A DNA stretch of 40,269 bases. Origin: Ruminococcus flavefaciens (lineage in GTDB: Bacteria; Bacillota; Clostridia; Oscillospirales; Ruminococcaceae). Position 1 is the stretch's first letter. Each line of letters begins with the position of its first letter. Position numbers and translations under genes: made by a program. The stretch lies in assembly GCA_015067005.1 (NCBI GenBank), contig SVNH01000013.1:1-40269 (forward strand). Direction: 5' to 3'. Of this stretch, positions 30,069-40,059 are shown piece by piece. Under the pieces are notes generated by a model. It saw nothing but the letters and a program-made list of their open reading frames with translations. It was not told the origin of the DNA and did not search any database.

Positions 30069-30082
30069 CCGTATAAAGCAAA

Positions 30083-30108
30083 TCTCCGAGGGATCACTCC
30101 CTCGGAGA
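30083..30108. terminator. Hairpin after the recombinase gene
   Basis: TCTCCGAGGG (30083-30092) pairs with CCCTCGGAGA (30099-30108). The minus-strand side is followed by TTTGCTTTAT, so it may end transcripts from the right; for the recombinase it lacks a T-tract. It is near the probable right end of the element. Confidence 0.5.
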
Positions 30109-30149
30109 CAAAACGAATAATATACTTCCCTAAGACTATGCTTCAGGTC

Positions 30150-30184
30150 CGGGGAAGAACCTTTCCTCAGAAAGGTTTGCCCCG
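30150..30184. repeat. Long interrupted hairpin next to the element end
   Basis: CGGGG...AACCTTTC (30150-30165) pairs with GAAAGGTT...CCCCG (30170-30184). No T-tract on either strand. It is probably a chromosomal intergenic hairpin downstream of the dockerin protein gene. Confidence 0.5.
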
Positions 30185-30217
30185 ATAAGTTACTGATAAA
30201 TCACCCATATATATAAC

Positions 30218-31159
30218 TTATTTTCCGCCTTTGACGTTATACCAATAGAGTTCCATATAAGGCACGCCCTCGTCATACGCCGGACCGTTCAGATTATTTA
30301 CATCTCCGACATATCCGCAGAATTGCAGTACCGCTGACGCATCAGTAGTAGTAAGTCTTCCGTCACCGTTTATATCAGCGGCAACGTACTGACCGTCAGT
30401 AAGTCCGGACGGCTCATTTTTAGCCAGCTTTCCACACGCCTTCAGGACTTTTGTAGCATCGGACGGCGTATATCTTTTATTGCCATCAATATCGCCGAGA
30501 GCGCGGTCGGAAACGGCAAAGCTGAAATCACTTTTGCTTTTTGTCATTTCTACCAGACGTTCCTTGCCGTCATTCTGCTTCAGAGACGATGAACAGCAGA
30601 GTTCCTCATTCATTGATTTTGTCACGAAATTAATAGTGTGAGTGCCCTCGGAAATATCAGCAGGTATTTTGACATCAAATGTCATAAGAGGCAGCCTGTC
30701 AGTTGAATCATAGTACGGAGTGAACACCTTTCCGTTCTGAGAAGGATACCTGACAGTGAGAATGTTTTCGGCAGGATCCTTTGAGATCGTTATAAAATCA
30801 GAACTTGGAAAGTCTTTATAAGGCGCTCTGCCATACTTTGTGATCGGATCATTAGCCTCTCCGATAATTATCTCAGCATCCCCCGGCTGTACCGAGGCTG
30901 TTAATGCATCAGTCGCTTTGCTGTCATCAAGGTAGAAAACTCCCAGTGAAACACTTGCACCTTTCTTGAAGCGATCCGTATTCTTGTTGATATATAAGCG
31001 GTTTGTCTTGTATGGCAGCTGGTTTGTAAGTGACGTATAGGTCATAGAGAATGTCGGGGTATACTTTGAAGGGTCAATATCAGCAGCTGATACGTTAAAA
31101 TATACAGCCGAATTATAAGCTAAGACCGCGGACATTGCCGCCGACACAAATCTTTTCAT
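30218..31159 (-). CDS. Secreted protein with C-terminal dockerin
   Basis: The 313-residue protein has a signal peptide (MKRFVSAAMSAVLAYNSAVYFNVSA). Residues about 30-215 form a beta-rich domain (TFDVKIPADISEGTHTINFVT) resembling cohesin-like or carbohydrate-binding sandwich folds. A dockerin follows with two calcium repeats, GDIDGNKRYTPSDATKVLKACG and ADINGDGRLTTTDASAVLQFCG. It is likely part of an extracellular cohesin-dockerin complex. The gene starts 13 bases after the MTA/SAH nucleosidase gene, so the two are in one transcript, an unexpected pairing that is probably only positional. Confidence 0.82.
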   Translation of the reverse strand: MKRFVSAAMSAVLAYNSAVYFNVSAADIDPSKYTPTFSMTYTSLTNQLPYKTNRLYINKNTDRFKKGASVSLGVFYLDDSKATDALTASVQPGDAEIIIGEANDPITKYGRAPYKDFPSSDFITISKDPAENILTVRYPSQNGKVFTPYYDSTDRLPLMTFDVKIPADISEGTHTINFVTKSMNEELCCSSSLKQNDGKERLVEMTKSKSDFSFAVSDRALGDIDGNKRYTPSDATKVLKACGKLAKNEPSGLTDGQYVAADINGDGRLTTTDASAVLQFCGYVGDVNNLNGPAYDEGVPYMELYWYNVKGGK

Positions 31160-31172
31160 ATCCTAAACTCCT

Positions 31173-31850
31173 TTAGATCAGTTCAGTCATGCGGAGAACC
31201 ACCTCGGCTACACGCTTTGCAGCTATCTTCTCGAACTCATCGAACGACATTGCACCTTCATCATCGGCGTTGTCGGAAATGCAGCGTACATTCACGAACG
31301 GCATCTTATTGAGATAACAGCAATGACCTATCGCAGCACTTTCCATATCAACTGCGTAAGGTGAAAACGCCTCAACTATCTTTGCTTTGAGCTCGCTGCT
31401 GGTTACAAAACTCTGACCTGAAACGATCCTTCCGCGGAAGGTCTTTATACCTTCCTCAGCGCAAACCTTTTCTGCGATGTCCATAAGTCTTTCATCAGCC
31501 TTGAATATACCGCAGTAAGGCGGATAGTCCACAAGGAAATGCTGATCGAGGTCATGCGCGAGGACTTCACTTGCAACAACGATGTCGCAAACCTTTATAT
31601 CGTTGTTCATGCCGCCAGCGATACCGGTATTGATAATGCAGTCGGGCGAGAAATTGTCGATAGCGACCTGAGTGCAGAGTGCAGCATTTACAAGTGCGAT
31701 ACCGCAGCAGGCACTGATAAGAGTCTTTCCCTTGTATTCGTTGATGTAGAAATCAAATCCTGAAATGCTTCTGACTTCATTTTTTCCGAGAATAGTGCGG
31801 ATGTCTGCAAGTTCTGATGGCATTGCGCCGATTATAAAGATCTTATTCAT
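31173..31850 (-). CDS. mtnN: 5'-methylthioadenosine/S-adenosylhomocysteine nucleosidase
   Basis: The 225-residue length fits the family. MNKIFIIGAMPSE carries the conserved Glu at residue 13; NTGIAGG, YAVDMESAAIGH and RCISDNADDEG carry the substrate-binding Met-Glu pair and the catalytic Asp. The enzyme removes adenine from methylthioadenosine and S-adenosylhomocysteine in methionine salvage and the methyl cycle. A good promoter (31881-31909) stands in front and GGAG precedes the ATG. It acts in the cytoplasm. Confidence 0.95.
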   Translation of the reverse strand: MNKIFIIGAMPSELADIRTILGKNEVRSISGFDFYINEYKGKTLISACCGIALVNAALCTQVAIDNFSPDCIINTGIAGGMNNDIKVCDIVVASEVLAHDLDQHFLVDYPPYCGIFKADERLMDIAEKVCAEEGIKTFRGRIVSGQSFVTSSELKAKIVEAFSPYAVDMESAAIGHCCYLNKMPFVNVRCISDNADDEGAMSFDEFEKIAAKRVAEVVLRMTELI

Positions 31851-31880
31851 ATTGTTCTCCTGAAAATTATTATTTTTATA

Positions 31881-31909
31881 ATTATACTACATATAGTGCA
31901 ATAAATCAA
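31881..31909 (-). promoter_or_regulatory. Sigma-A promoter of mtnN
   Basis: On the minus strand TTGATT (31904-31909), 17 bases, TATAAT (31881-31886), about 30 bases before the ATG. Confidence 0.7.
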
Positions 31910-31945
31910 GGACTTTTTGTAAATTCGATATGTATTTTTGAAAAA

Positions 31946-31987
31946 AGCCATAAGGGATCCATGAACCCCTTATGGCTGTAAATACCG
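31946..31987 (-). terminator. Terminator of the Mrp-like ATPase gene
   Basis: AGCCATAAGGG (31946-31956) pairs with CCCTTATGGCT (31977-31987); on the minus strand TTTTTT follows. It ends the Mrp transcript just before the mtnN promoter. Confidence 0.85.
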
Positions 31988-31993
31988 TAATTC

Positions 31994-32818
31994 TTACTTT
32001 TCGAGTATATCTTCTGCTGCCTTATCGAGCCAGTCGCCCTCGAAGAGCTCAACTGTACCCTGATCGCAGTGCTTAGCGAGATCGGTGCAGATCGGAAGCT
32101 TTGCAAGTACCGGAATATCGTACTGCTTAGCTATATCGTCAATGTGGCTCTCACCGTAGATGCTGTGACGCTTTCCGCAGTCCGGACACTCATAGTAGCT
32201 CATATTCTCGATGATACCAAGTATCGGGATGTTCATGAGCTTTGCCATCTTTACTGCCTTCTCAACGATCATGGAAACAAGCTCCTGCGGAGAAGTTACG
32301 ATAACGATGCCGTTCACCGGTATCGACTGGAATACTGTAAGCGGTACATCGCCTGTTCCCGGAGGCATATCAACTACGAGGCAGTCGATGTCCTTCCAGA
32401 TAACGTCAGTCCAGAACTGCTTGACAACACCAGCAATGACAGGTCCTCTCCATACGACAGGATCGCTCTCGTTTTCGAGAAGAAGATTTACCGACATAAC
32501 GTCGATACCCATTTTGCTCTTTGCCGGAATGATGCCGAATTCGCAGGCATCTGCCTTCTGGTGGATACCAAATGCCTTTGGTACGGATGGTCCTGTAATA
32601 TCAGCATCGAGGATACCTACATTCTTGCCCATTCTCTGGAGAGAGACTGCAAGAAGTGAAGACACGAGAGTCTTGCCGACTCCGCCCTTGCCGCTTACAA
32701 CCCCGATGACCTTACCGATATTGCTCATTGCATTCGGTTTCTCGATAAGGCTCTGCGGCTCGGTCCTGCTTGCACAGTCACTTCCGCAGGAAGAGCAGTC
32801 ATGTGTACATTCGCTCAT
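31994..32818 (-). CDS. mrp: Mrp/NBP35-family iron-sulfur carrier ATPase
   Basis: The ATG at 32818 follows AAGGGGTG; a GTG nine bases earlier lies inside that site. The 274-residue protein begins with a Cys-rich tip (CTHDCSSCGSDC), then the deviant Walker A VVSGKGGVGKT, the LDADITGPSVPK switch and DMPPGTGDV, and a later CPDCG pair typical for cluster binding. Mrp proteins bind and hand on Fe-S clusters with ATP use. It has its own promoter, back to back with that of the fused ABC transporter. Confidence 0.92.
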   Translation of the reverse strand: MSECTHDCSSCGSDCASRTEPQSLIEKPNAMSNIGKVIGVVSGKGGVGKTLVSSLLAVSLQRMGKNVGILDADITGPSVPKAFGIHQKADACEFGIIPAKSKMGIDVMSVNLLLENESDPVVWRGPVIAGVVKQFWTDVIWKDIDCLVVDMPPGTGDVPLTVFQSIPVNGIVIVTSPQELVSMIVEKAVKMAKLMNIPILGIIENMSYYECPDCGKRHSIYGESHIDDIAKQYDIPVLAKLPICTDLAKHCDQGTVELFEGDWLDKAAEDILEK

Positions 32819-32871
32819 AAAAAACACCCCTTGTGATAAAATATCTTATATCTGACATAAGTCACTCAATT

Positions 32872-32900
32872 ATTATACCCCATTTCCGGGAATTAGTCAA
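32872..32900 (-). promoter_or_regulatory. Sigma-A promoter of the Mrp-like gene
   Basis: On the minus strand TTGACT (32895-32900), 17 bases, TATAAT (32872-32877). It is divergent from the promoter at 32915-32943, with only 14 bases between the two -35 boxes. Confidence 0.75.
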
Positions 32901-32914
32901 GCCCTGCTTTTTTC

Positions 32915-32943
32915 TTGACTTTCAGCTATAAATGTGGTATAAT
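32915..32943 (+). promoter_or_regulatory. Sigma-A promoter of the fused ABC transporter
   Basis: TTGACT (32915-32920), 17 bases, TATAAT (32938-32943), about 38 bases before the TTG start at 32981. Confidence 0.75.
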
Positions 32944-32980
32944 TAAATTTGTATTTTTACAACGAAAGGATTGGATAAAT

Positions 32981-35968
32981 TTGTTACAGCTGAAACAGAT
33001 AGTCAAGCACTACGGCTCCGGCGAAAATATGGTAACTGCGCTCAACGGCGTGGATATTACCTTCCGCGAAAACGAGTTCGTTGCTATTCTCGGTCACTCC
33101 GGATGCGGCAAGACAACTTTGCTGAACATAATCGGCGGTCTCGATCACTACACCTCAGGCGACCTCATAATCAACGGCATTTCCACGAAGAAGTACAAAG
33201 ACAGAGACTGGGATGCTTACAGAAACCATTCTATCGGTTTCATTTTCCAGAGCTATAACCTCATCCCACACCAGTCAGTCCTTGCTAACGTTGAACTGGC
33301 TCTTACTATCTCAGGCGTATCAAAGTCCGAACGCCGCAAACGTGCTAAGGAAGCACTCGAAAAGGTAGGTCTCGGCAACCAGCTGCACAAGAGACCGAAT
33401 CAGATGTCCGGCGGACAGATGCAGCGTGTGGCTATCGCCCGCGCACTCATCAACAATCCGGATATTCTCCTCGCTGACGAACCGACCGGCGCTCTCGACA
33501 GTGAAACAAGTATTCAGGTAATGGAGCTCCTCAAGGAGATCGCCAAGGATAAGCTCGTTATCATGGTAACTCATAACCCGGAACTCGCTGAGCAGTACGC
33601 TACACGTATCGTCCGCATCAAGGACGGTCAGCTTACCTCCGACAGCAATGAATTCATCCCCGAAAAGAAGGATTCCCCTGTAAACGCCAAGAAAAAGCGC
33701 GTTTCGATGTCATTCTTTACTGCTGTTTCGCTCTCACTGAACAACCTCCTCACCAAAAAAGGACGTACTCTCCTTACAGCTTTTGCCGGCTCTATCGGTA
33801 TCATCGGCATCGCTCTGATACTCTCTCTTTCGACTGGTATCAATGAGTATATCGACGGCGTTCAGGAAGAAACTCTCGCCTCCTACCCTATCTCCATAGA
33901 CCGTGAATCTACCGATACGACCGAGCTCTTCAAGACCATGTTCGGCGGCGGCGAAGAGATAGTCCACGATGCAGAAGAGGAAAAGGATACTGTTTATGCC
34001 GGCACTGAAATGTACGACACCTTCAATAACCTCAATTCTTCCGCTAAACAGATCAACAATATGGCTAAGTTCAAAAAATTCGTTGACACTAACGATGATA
34101 TAAAGAAGAAGTCAAATGCTGTCTCCTATGGCTACGATGTTCAGATGCCTATCTTCAGCAAGGACGATAAGGGCAATATCGTCAAGTCCGACCTCAACGA
34201 GATTTACATGAAGGCTATGGGCTACGATCAGGCGGCTCAGGAAACTGCTATGATCGGCAGCAACAACAGTATGATGCAGATGTGGTCGGTAGATATATGG
34301 GAGGAAATGCTCCCTGCTGATAACGGCAAGGGCATCAACCAGCTTATCTACGATAAGTACGACCTCGTAAAGGGAAGCTGGCCTGAAAAGTACAACGAAG
34401 TTGTAGTCGTTCTCGATCAGCACAACCAGATCCCTGACATGATAACTTACGCTCTCGGCCTCAAATCGACCGAAGGCTTCGGTGAGATCATCAAGGCTGC
34501 TATGCGAGGCGAGGTCATCAAGGACTACGGTAAGACCAAGTGGAGCTTCTCCGAGCTCATGGATAAAGAATACAAGCTCATCCTCCCATGTGAATACTAC
34601 GAGCGCTCTTCAGACGGCAGAGGCTACACCGACCTCACTAAGAGCGAGACAGGTCTTGAGCTCCTCTACAATAACGACAATATCGGTACTGAACTGAAGG
34701 TTGTCGGATTTATCAAGCGCAAGCCTGATGTCAAGGGAAATATGATTCAGGGCTATATCGGCTATACAAAGGAACTCACCGACTATATCATCAATAAGAA
34801 CAACGACTGCGATGTTATCCGCGAGCAGCTTGCTGACAAAAACACTGATGTCGTTACGGGCAAGAAGTTCAGAACTGACGATTACAAAGCCCCTGACAAC
34901 GCCGAAAAAGCTGAATCCGCAAAGAAGTACATAGAAAGTCTCAACTCAGCCGGCAAAGCTGAGATCGCAAGATATGTCATGAGCCAGCCTTCACCTGAGG
35001 AATTGCAGTTAATGCTCGAAGACGCTATGAAGCCGGAAAACCGCGAGCAGCTCTTCAAGGACATAGAATCCCTCACTTATGCTTACTCAAATGGCAGATC
35101 ATCCTCCGACAAAAATAACGATTCCGGCGCAGTGGTCAAGGCTCTTCGCGGACTTACTGACGAGCAGTTTGAGCAGTACGCACCTAACATACTCCAGAAC
35201 ATCCTCCCGATGATATATGCTTCCCAGAAGACTACTGAACTCAGCAGCATGAGCGAATCAGAACTCGTTGAAAAGCTCTCGGAAACTGAAATATCAGATG
35301 AACTCTATGTTCAGATCTTCGATATATTCACTCCGGAAGAGATCTCGGATTTTACTTACTCCGATGCTCTCCAGAAACTCGGCTATGCTGATTTTGATGA
35401 TCCGGCTCATATCCGTATCTACGCTAAGTCCTTCGAGGATAAGGACGCTATCGCTGATATTATCTCCGATTACAACGATTCAGTTGACGATGAAGCCGAT
35501 GTTATCCACTATACCGACTTCGTTGCAATGCTCATGTCCTCAGTGACTAACATCATTACAGGTATCTCGTATCTGCTTATCGCATTCGTTGGTATCTCAC
35601 TTGTAGTATCGTCTATCATGATCGGTATTATCACTTACATCTCGGTTCTCGAAAGAACACGCGAGATCGGTATCCTCAGAGCTATCGGCGCTTCAAAGCA
35701 CGATGTTTCGACCGTATTCAATGCTGAAACTCTGCTTGTAGGTCTTACAGCCGGTATCATCGGCATACTCGTTTCGGTACTGCTTACTATACCGATAAAC
35801 CTCATCATCCACAGCGTTACAAGTCTTGATACTCTCAGAGCACACGTCCCGGTGACTGGCGCAGTCATACTCATTCTTATCAGTATGTTCCTCACCTTCA
35901 TCGCCGGTCTTATTCCTTCAAGACTCGCCGCAAAGAAGGATCCTGTCGTTGCGCTCCGTACGGAGTAA
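32981..35968 (+). CDS. MacB-like ABC transporter, fused ATPase and FtsX-type permease
   Basis: The start is taken as TTG at 32981 ([12 protein letters not shown]), 10 bases after AAAGGA; an earlier in-frame TTG lies in the promoter. The 995-residue protein begins with an ATPase of about 225 residues ([36 protein letters not shown]), then one membrane helix near 265-290, a large external region of about 540 residues, and three C-terminal membrane helices with FtsX/MacB features ([19 protein letters not shown]). Such one-gene fusions are common in gut Firmicutes and are usually tied to peptide or antibiotic export or cell-envelope work. It has no operator copy, so no link to the peptide locus is visible. 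Confidence 0.88.
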   Translation: MLQLKQIVKHYGSGENMVTALNGVDITFRENEFVAILGHSGCGKTTLLNIIGGLDHYTSGDLIINGISTKKYKDRDWDAYRNHSIGFIFQSYNLIPHQSVLANVELALTISGVSKSERRKRAKEALEKVGLGNQLHKRPNQMSGGQMQRVAIARALINNPDILLADEPTGALDSETSIQVMELLKEIAKDKLVIMVTHNPELAEQYATRIVRIKDGQLTSDSNEFIPEKKDSPVNAKKKRVSMSFFTAVSLSLNNLLTKKGRTLLTAFAGSIGIIGIALILSLSTGINEYIDGVQEETLASYPISIDRESTDTTELFKTMFGGGEEIVHDAEEEKDTVYAGTEMYDTFNNLNSSAKQINNMAKFKKFVDTNDDIKKKSNAVSYGYDVQMPIFSKDDKGNIVKSDLNEIYMKAMGYDQAAQETAMIGSNNSMMQMWSVDIWEEMLPADNGKGINQLIYDKYDLVKGSWPEKYNEVVVVLDQHNQIPDMITYALGLKSTEGFGEIIKAAMRGEVIKDYGKTKWSFSELMDKEYKLILPCEYYERSSDGRGYTDLTKSETGLELLYNNDNIGTELKVVGFIKRKPDVKGNMIQGYIGYTKELTDYIINKNNDCDVIREQLADKNTDVVTGKKFRTDDYKAPDNAEKAESAKKYIESLNSAGKAEIARYVMSQPSPEELQLMLEDAMKPENREQLFKDIESLTYAYSNGRSSSDKNNDSGAVVKALRGLTDEQFEQYAPNILQNILPMIYASQKTTELSSMSESELVEKLSETEISDELYVQIFDIFTPEEISDFTYSDALQKLGYADFDDPAHIRIYAKSFEDKDAIADIISDYNDSVDDEADVIHYTDFVAMLMSSVTNIITGISYLLIAFVGISLVVSSIMIGIITYISVLERTREIGILRAIGASKHDVSTVFNAETLLVGLTAGIIGILVSVLLTIPINLIIHSVTSLDTLRAHVPVTGAVILILISMFLTFIAGLIPSRLAAKKDPVVALRTE

Positions 35969-35987
35969 TAACGTATATATGTGAAAA

Positions 35988-36010
35988 AGCCCTGCTGATA
36001 AAGCAGGGCT
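35988..36010 (+). terminator. Terminator of the fused ABC transporter gene
   Basis: AGCCCTGC (35988-35995) and GCAGGGCT (36003-36010) pair; TCAAGCTTT follows, a weak T-tract. A 16-bp perfect palindrome (36218-36233) lies just past the mreB stop. The rest of 36011-36235 shows no gene. Confidence 0.65.
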
Positions 36011-36235
36011 TCAAGCTTTAAAAAATATACTGTTTTATCAGGAAACGCCCTAAGCGTTGCATATAACTGCGAAATCCAAATCAAAGATCAGGTACGCAGC
36101 TTATATTGCAGGGTGTTTCCTCTTTTTTTACAGTTCACTGGACTGTTTGGAAATTCACCTTTTGCGGAGCACTCTGTGGATCGTGGGGCGCTGTCGTCAT
36201 AAAAATCCCATTGTCAGCGAGTTCATGAACTCGTC

Positions 36236-37255
36236 TTATCTATACTTGTATACAGTTGCGGACTCGAAACCGTCAAGGAGAGCGGTCATTTTGCCGAATG
36301 CCATACCTGTACCCTTTGCAACGCAGTTTATGGAGTCCTTGGCTATGTTGCAGTTGATGCCGAGTGTACGCTTGATAAGCTGCGGAAGACCTCCGAGAAG
36401 AGCGCCGCCGCCGGTCATGAGAAGTCCGTTATCATAAATATCACCGACCAGTTCCGGCGGAGCATCCTCAAGAACTTTACGTACTGCCTCCATGATAGCG
36501 AAGGTGTCGTCCTCGATAGCCTCGAAGAGTTCGCGCTCGCTGAGGAGTACCTGCGCCGGAAGTCCCTTCATAAGACTTCTTCCCTTCACCATATACGTTA
36601 TCTCGTCGCTCGGATCATAGAGATTGCAGAGTTCGATCTTTACCTTTTCGGCTGTACGCTCACCAATAAGAAGCTTGAATTTGTTCTGCATATACTTCAT
36701 TATTGAGCGGTCGATAGCATTTCCGGCTGTCTTGATAGTATAGGAAGTAACCACGCCGTTCATAGATACGATAGCTACGTCAGTAGTACCGCCGCCGATG
36801 TCAACTATCATGTGTCCCTTAGCCTTGGTGATGTTCACTCCCGCACCGATCATAGCAGCGATAGGCTCTTGTATCAGGTAAACCTGACGCGATCCTGCAC
36901 TCTTGGCAGCATCAACTACCGCGCGGCTCTCGATGTCGGTAATGAACGAAGGTACGCATATTACGATACGCGGCTTCAGAAGCTGATGTCCTGTGACCTT
37001 GATGATGAACTCACGTATCATACTGTGTGCGAGGTCATCATCGGAGATAACGCCCTCGCTTACCGGACGCACTACCGCGATATAATCAGGATTTCTGCCT
37101 ATCATCTCATAGGCTTCCTTACCAACTGCAAGTACGCGCTCTGTACGGGTATTGTATGCGATGACCGAAGGCTCGCTCAGGACTACCCCCTTATTTCCCA
37201 TTGTGATAACTATATTTGAAGTACCGAGATCAATACCGATGTCTGTATTAGCCAT
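36236..37255 (-). CDS. mreB: Rod-shape protein MreB
   Basis: From the ATG at 37255 the product has 339 residues, the usual MreB length, and starts MANTDIGIDLGTSNIVITMG with the actin-type phosphate-binding loop. MIVDIGGGTTDVAIVS, EPIAAMIGAG and LLMTGGGALL are the other nucleotide-binding motifs. MreB filaments guide cell-wall synthesis along the side wall. The start overlaps the end of recD2 by 8 bases, so the two are translated together. An upstream in-frame extension exists but would overlap recD2 further and is not favoured. Mbl or MreBH cannot be excluded. Confidence 0.93.
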   Translation of the reverse strand: MANTDIGIDLGTSNIVITMGNKGVVLSEPSVIAYNTRTERVLAVGKEAYEMIGRNPDYIAVVRPVSEGVISDDDLAHSMIREFIIKVTGHQLLKPRIVICVPSFITDIESRAVVDAAKSAGSRQVYLIQEPIAAMIGAGVNITKAKGHMIVDIGGGTTDVAIVSMNGVVTSYTIKTAGNAIDRSIMKYMQNKFKLLIGERTAEKVKIELCNLYDPSDEITYMVKGRSLMKGLPAQVLLSERELFEAIEDDTFAIMEAVRKVLEDAPPELVGDIYDNGLLMTGGGALLGGLPQLIKRTLGINCNIAKDSINCVAKGTGMAFGKMTALLDGFESATVYKYR

Positions 37256-39545
37256 TTTGTTCTTCATCCTTTCTTTCTGCGATGCCGAGTATCTCAAGGA
37301 TACCTGCACCGCTTTCCTTATTCTGAGGCGGATCCGGAAGACCTCCGCCGTTCTCGCTTACGAGCATATTCCTGAGGCAGGTATATCGCTTTGTACGCCG
37401 GTCGTTATCGACCATGCTGTTTATCTTTTCCTCAGAACCGATCAGTATCAGCAGACGCTTTGCCCTCGTTACTGCCGTGTAGAGGAGATTACGGTAGTAG
37501 AGCTTCTCAAATCCGCCCATTACCGGGATTATTACCGCCTCGAACTCGCAGCCCTGACTTTTATGCACTGTGATAGCATAGGCAAGTTCAAGCTGTGAAA
37601 GCAGGTCGAACGGATAGTGTGCGATGCGTCCGTCGAATTCAACGACAGCAGTCATTGAAGCCGGGTTTATCTGCGTGATCGTACCTATATCGCCGTTATA
37701 TATGCCTGTTCCCTGTTCGGAGCCTCTGCGCCATACGATGTCGTAATTATTTCTGGTCTGCATCACCTTGTCACCGGTGCGGAACGTGAAAAGCATACTC
37801 TTATATTCATGCTTACCTGCCGCCGGAGGATTTATCTCCTGCTGAAGCACCTTGTTCAGTTCGACCGAGCCGAGTACGCCCTTTCGTGAAGGCGTAAGCA
37901 CCTGTATGTCCTCAGTCGGGGAATAATCATACGCCCGCGGCAGACGTGTCTTGACGAGCTCCGCTATCAGTGCGACTGCGTTTGCAGGTTCACTTCTTTT
38001 GAAGAAGAAGAAATCGTTGTCCTTGCGGGTGAGATCGGGATATTGTCCGGAAACGATGCGGTGAGCATTGGTGATGATACAGCTTTTCTGCGCCTGCCTG
38101 AATATCTCTTTCAGTTCGATAGTGGGTACTATGCCGCTCGAAATAAGGTCACCGAGGAGATTTCCTGCACCTACTGACGGCAGCTGATCGCTGTCGCCGA
38201 CCATAATAAGCTTGCAGCCCAGACGTACAGCCCTCAGAAGCTTCTCAAACAGAAGCACGTCCACCATCGACATCTCGTCGATGACAAGCACATCACATTC
38301 AAGCGGATTTGTCTCATTATGGGCAAAGACAGTGCGTCCGCCGGAATCGTAAACGACTTCAAGAAGCCGGTGAATAGTCTTGGCTTCGCCGCCTGTCAGG
38401 TCGGACATCCTCTTTGCGGCGCGTCCGGTCGGAGCGGCAAGAAGTACATGACAGCCGCGCTTCTGGAATATCGAGATTATGGCATTGAGAGTTGTGGTCT
38501 TACCTGTACCCGGACCGCCTGTAAGTATCATAAGTCCGCGTGAAACAGCGCAGGTTATAGCCTTTCGCTGAAGCTTCTCATAGTGGATGCCGTGCTCTTC
38601 CTCCTCGATATTGATGAGGTTATCGTAATCGAAGTCCTCAGGCGAGGAGAAGTTTCTGAGAATATGTATGCGGTCGGCAATGAAGCTTTCCGCGATGAAA
38701 TAGTCCGGAAGATAGACATATTCACGCTCGTTCTTTATGAATTCATAGAGTTCGTTGTCCTCAATGGCTGCGCCGTAGGACTCATAAAACTGCTGCTCTG
38801 TGATGCCGAGGGCATTTGAAGCCTTATCGAGAAGTGTGCTCAGCGGCAGACAGGAATGTCCGAGCGAGGTATTTGCGCGGAGGATATACTGCATACCTGC
38901 AATGACTCTTTTGTGGTCGCTGCGGCTGATGTGCAGGTCAAACGCTATCGGATCGGCTTTGCGGAAATCAAGGTCTATATCCTCACTGCAAAGGATATAC
39001 GGATTGTGCTTTAGCATCTGCATGGAATCCGGACCGAATTTCCGGTAGGTACGCATTGCGAACTGCGATTTTATGTCGTATTGCTGCAAAAACGAGAGGA
39101 TAGTCCGCAGGGCGAAGAGCTTCCTTGCTTCGTCCGCTATCTCCTGACACTTTGAGGGCGAGATGCCCTTTATTACTGTGAGCTTAATCGGATCGTTCTC
39201 CATGACGCTGAGTGTCTCGCTGCCGAAGACTTTTACTATCCTCTTGGCAAGTGCAGGTCCGATACCCTTAATAGCGCCGGAAGCGAGGTATTTTTCAATG
39301 TTCACAACGGTATCCGGAAGCTTGCGTTCGCAGTATTCTGCACGGAACTGAGTACCGAAGCGCTTGTGGGTAGTATAGCTGCCCTCAAGGATGAGACCTT
39401 CGCCCTCATCGACATCTCCCAGCTCGCCAACGACTGTTATAAGCTCGCCGCCGGCATCGAGATCAAGCACTACATAACCGTTTGATTCGTTCCTGAACAA
39501 TACCGTTTCGACAGTGCCCTCGATATGGAGAACGTTCTGTTCCAA
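37248..39545 (-). CDS. recD2: RecD-like DNA helicase RecD2
   Basis: The protein has an N-terminal OB-like part, helix-hairpin-helix motifs (IKGIGPALAKRIVKVFG), then an SF1B helicase with Walker A LTGGPGTGKTTT, DVLVIDEMSMVD, GDSDQLPSVGAG and the late motif AYAITVHKSQGCEFEAV. RecD2 is a 5'-3' helicase in DNA repair in bacteria without RecBC partner. The start is set at a TTG at 39545 (MEQNVLHIEG), 6 bases after GAGGTG. The in-frame ATG at 39566 lies only about 9 bases after the expected transcript start from the promoter at 39582-39610, leaving no room for an RBS. Both starts remain possible (765 or 772 residues). Confidence 0.92.
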   Translation of the reverse strand: MEQNVLHIEGTVETVLFRNESNGYVVLDLDAGGELITVVGELGDVDEGEGLILEGSYTTHKRFGTQFRAEYCERKLPDTVVNIEKYLASGAIKGIGPALAKRIVKVFGSETLSVMENDPIKLTVIKGISPSKCQEIADEARKLFALRTILSFLQQYDIKSQFAMRTYRKFGPDSMQMLKHNPYILCSEDIDLDFRKADPIAFDLHISRSDHKRVIAGMQYILRANTSLGHSCLPLSTLLDKASNALGITEQQFYESYGAAIEDNELYEFIKNEREYVYLPDYFIAESFIADRIHILRNFSSPEDFDYDNLINIEEEEHGIHYEKLQRKAITCAVSRGLMILTGGPGTGKTTTLNAIISIFQKRGCHVLLAAPTGRAAKRMSDLTGGEAKTIHRLLEVVYDSGGRTVFAHNETNPLECDVLVIDEMSMVDVLLFEKLLRAVRLGCKLIMVGDSDQLPSVGAGNLLGDLISSGIVPTIELKEIFRQAQKSCIITNAHRIVSGQYPDLTRKDNDFFFFKRSEPANAVALIAELVKTRLPRAYDYSPTEDIQVLTPSRKGVLGSVELNKVLQQEINPPAAGKHEYKSMLFTFRTGDKVMQTRNNYDIVWRRGSEQGTGIYNGDIGTITQINPASMTAVVEFDGRIAHYPFDLLSQLELAYAITVHKSQGCEFEAVIIPVMGGFEKLYYRNLLYTAVTRAKRLLILIGSEEKINSMVDNDRRTKRYTCLRNMLVSENGGGLPDPPQNKESGAGILEILGIAERKDEEQNG

Positions 39546-39581
39546 GTTTTTCACCTCTGTCCGCATAATAACTCATTATAT

Positions 39582-39610
39582 ATTATACTACTTTTCTCTC
39601 CCGATTGCAA
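39582..39610 (-). promoter_or_regulatory. Sigma-A promoter of recD2-mreB
   Basis: On the minus strand TTGCAA (39605-39610), 17 bases, TATAAT (39582-39587). It lies in the last codons of the upstream membrane-protein gene. Confidence 0.6.
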
Positions 39611-39941
39611 ACATTTCCGCCAATATTTTTTCAAGTTCCTCCGGACTTATCACAAGTGCTTCATTGAAATCGCGGCAGAAGCCCTCGCACTGGGCTTTGC
39701 ACCGTTCATCCGAGGAATAGTCGATGAGGATTATCTTCTCAATAGGCGCACCTCCGTAGAGCATAACGTCGCGCAGATGTGAAAGCGACTTCGCAAGGAC
39801 TTCCTCGTCGCTGAACACTGGTACTACCGCCGTAAGAGGCGGTCTGCGCTCAGGACTCTTCCTGCACAGGTACAGACATAGGAACTCCACTGCCGTTATG
39901 ACCGCGAGTATCACAAGCGAAATTATTATCGGCTTATCCAT
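39588..39941 (-). CDS. Small membrane protein of unknown function
   Basis: The ATG at 39941 follows GAAGGGAG, giving 117 residues; a longer frame to 40208 runs through noncoding repeats. One N-terminal membrane segment (IIISLVILAVITAVEFLCLYLC) precedes a soluble part with TAVVPVFSDEEVLAKSLSHL and IEKIILIDYSSDERCKAQCEGFC. The soluble part is vaguely like the start of a glycosyltransferase-type fold, but it is too short for an enzyme. No family recognised. It ends just before recD2. Confidence 0.7.
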   Translation of the reverse strand: MDKPIIISLVILAVITAVEFLCLYLCRKSPERRPPLTAVVPVFSDEEVLAKSLSHLRDVMLYGGAPIEKIILIDYSSDERCKAQCEGFCRDFNEALVISPEELEKILAEMFAIGREK

Positions 39942-40031
39942 TTTACTGCTCCCTTCACTCTTTTTTGTATCATATGCTGCGGAATGCAGCTTGGTGAATC
40001 CACGGAAATACGAATCATCATGGCATAAAAA

Positions 40032-40059
40032 TACCGAGCCCGGATAATAAGGCTCGGTA
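40032..40059 (-). terminator. Terminator-like hairpin
   Basis: TACCGAGCC (40032-40040) and GGCTCGGTA (40051-40059) pair; on the minus strand TTTTT follows. It would stop transcripts entering from the right, before the small membrane-protein gene. The gap 39942-40269 otherwise holds only the tandem repeat. Confidence 0.7.

Larger units (their letters stand above)
23060..30110. mobile_element. Integrative mobilizable element with large serine recombinase
   Basis: The block holds a zinc-finger protein, a structured noncoding region, a RepA-like ATPase, MobC, a relaxase, a nested small gene, a TnpW-like protein and a large serine recombinase, all on the plus strand between two minus-strand chromosomal regions. 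No type IV secretion genes are present, so it should need a helper for transfer. Two similar promoters (23163, 24063) at the left support a start before 23163. The ends are approximate: I found no clear flanking repeat, as expected for this recombinase type, whose attachment cores are very short. Confidence 0.7.

Noticed and set aside
37256..37309. 18-residue extension of MreB
   Set aside because: It would lie inside recD2, and the MreB family begins near MANTDIGIDLG.
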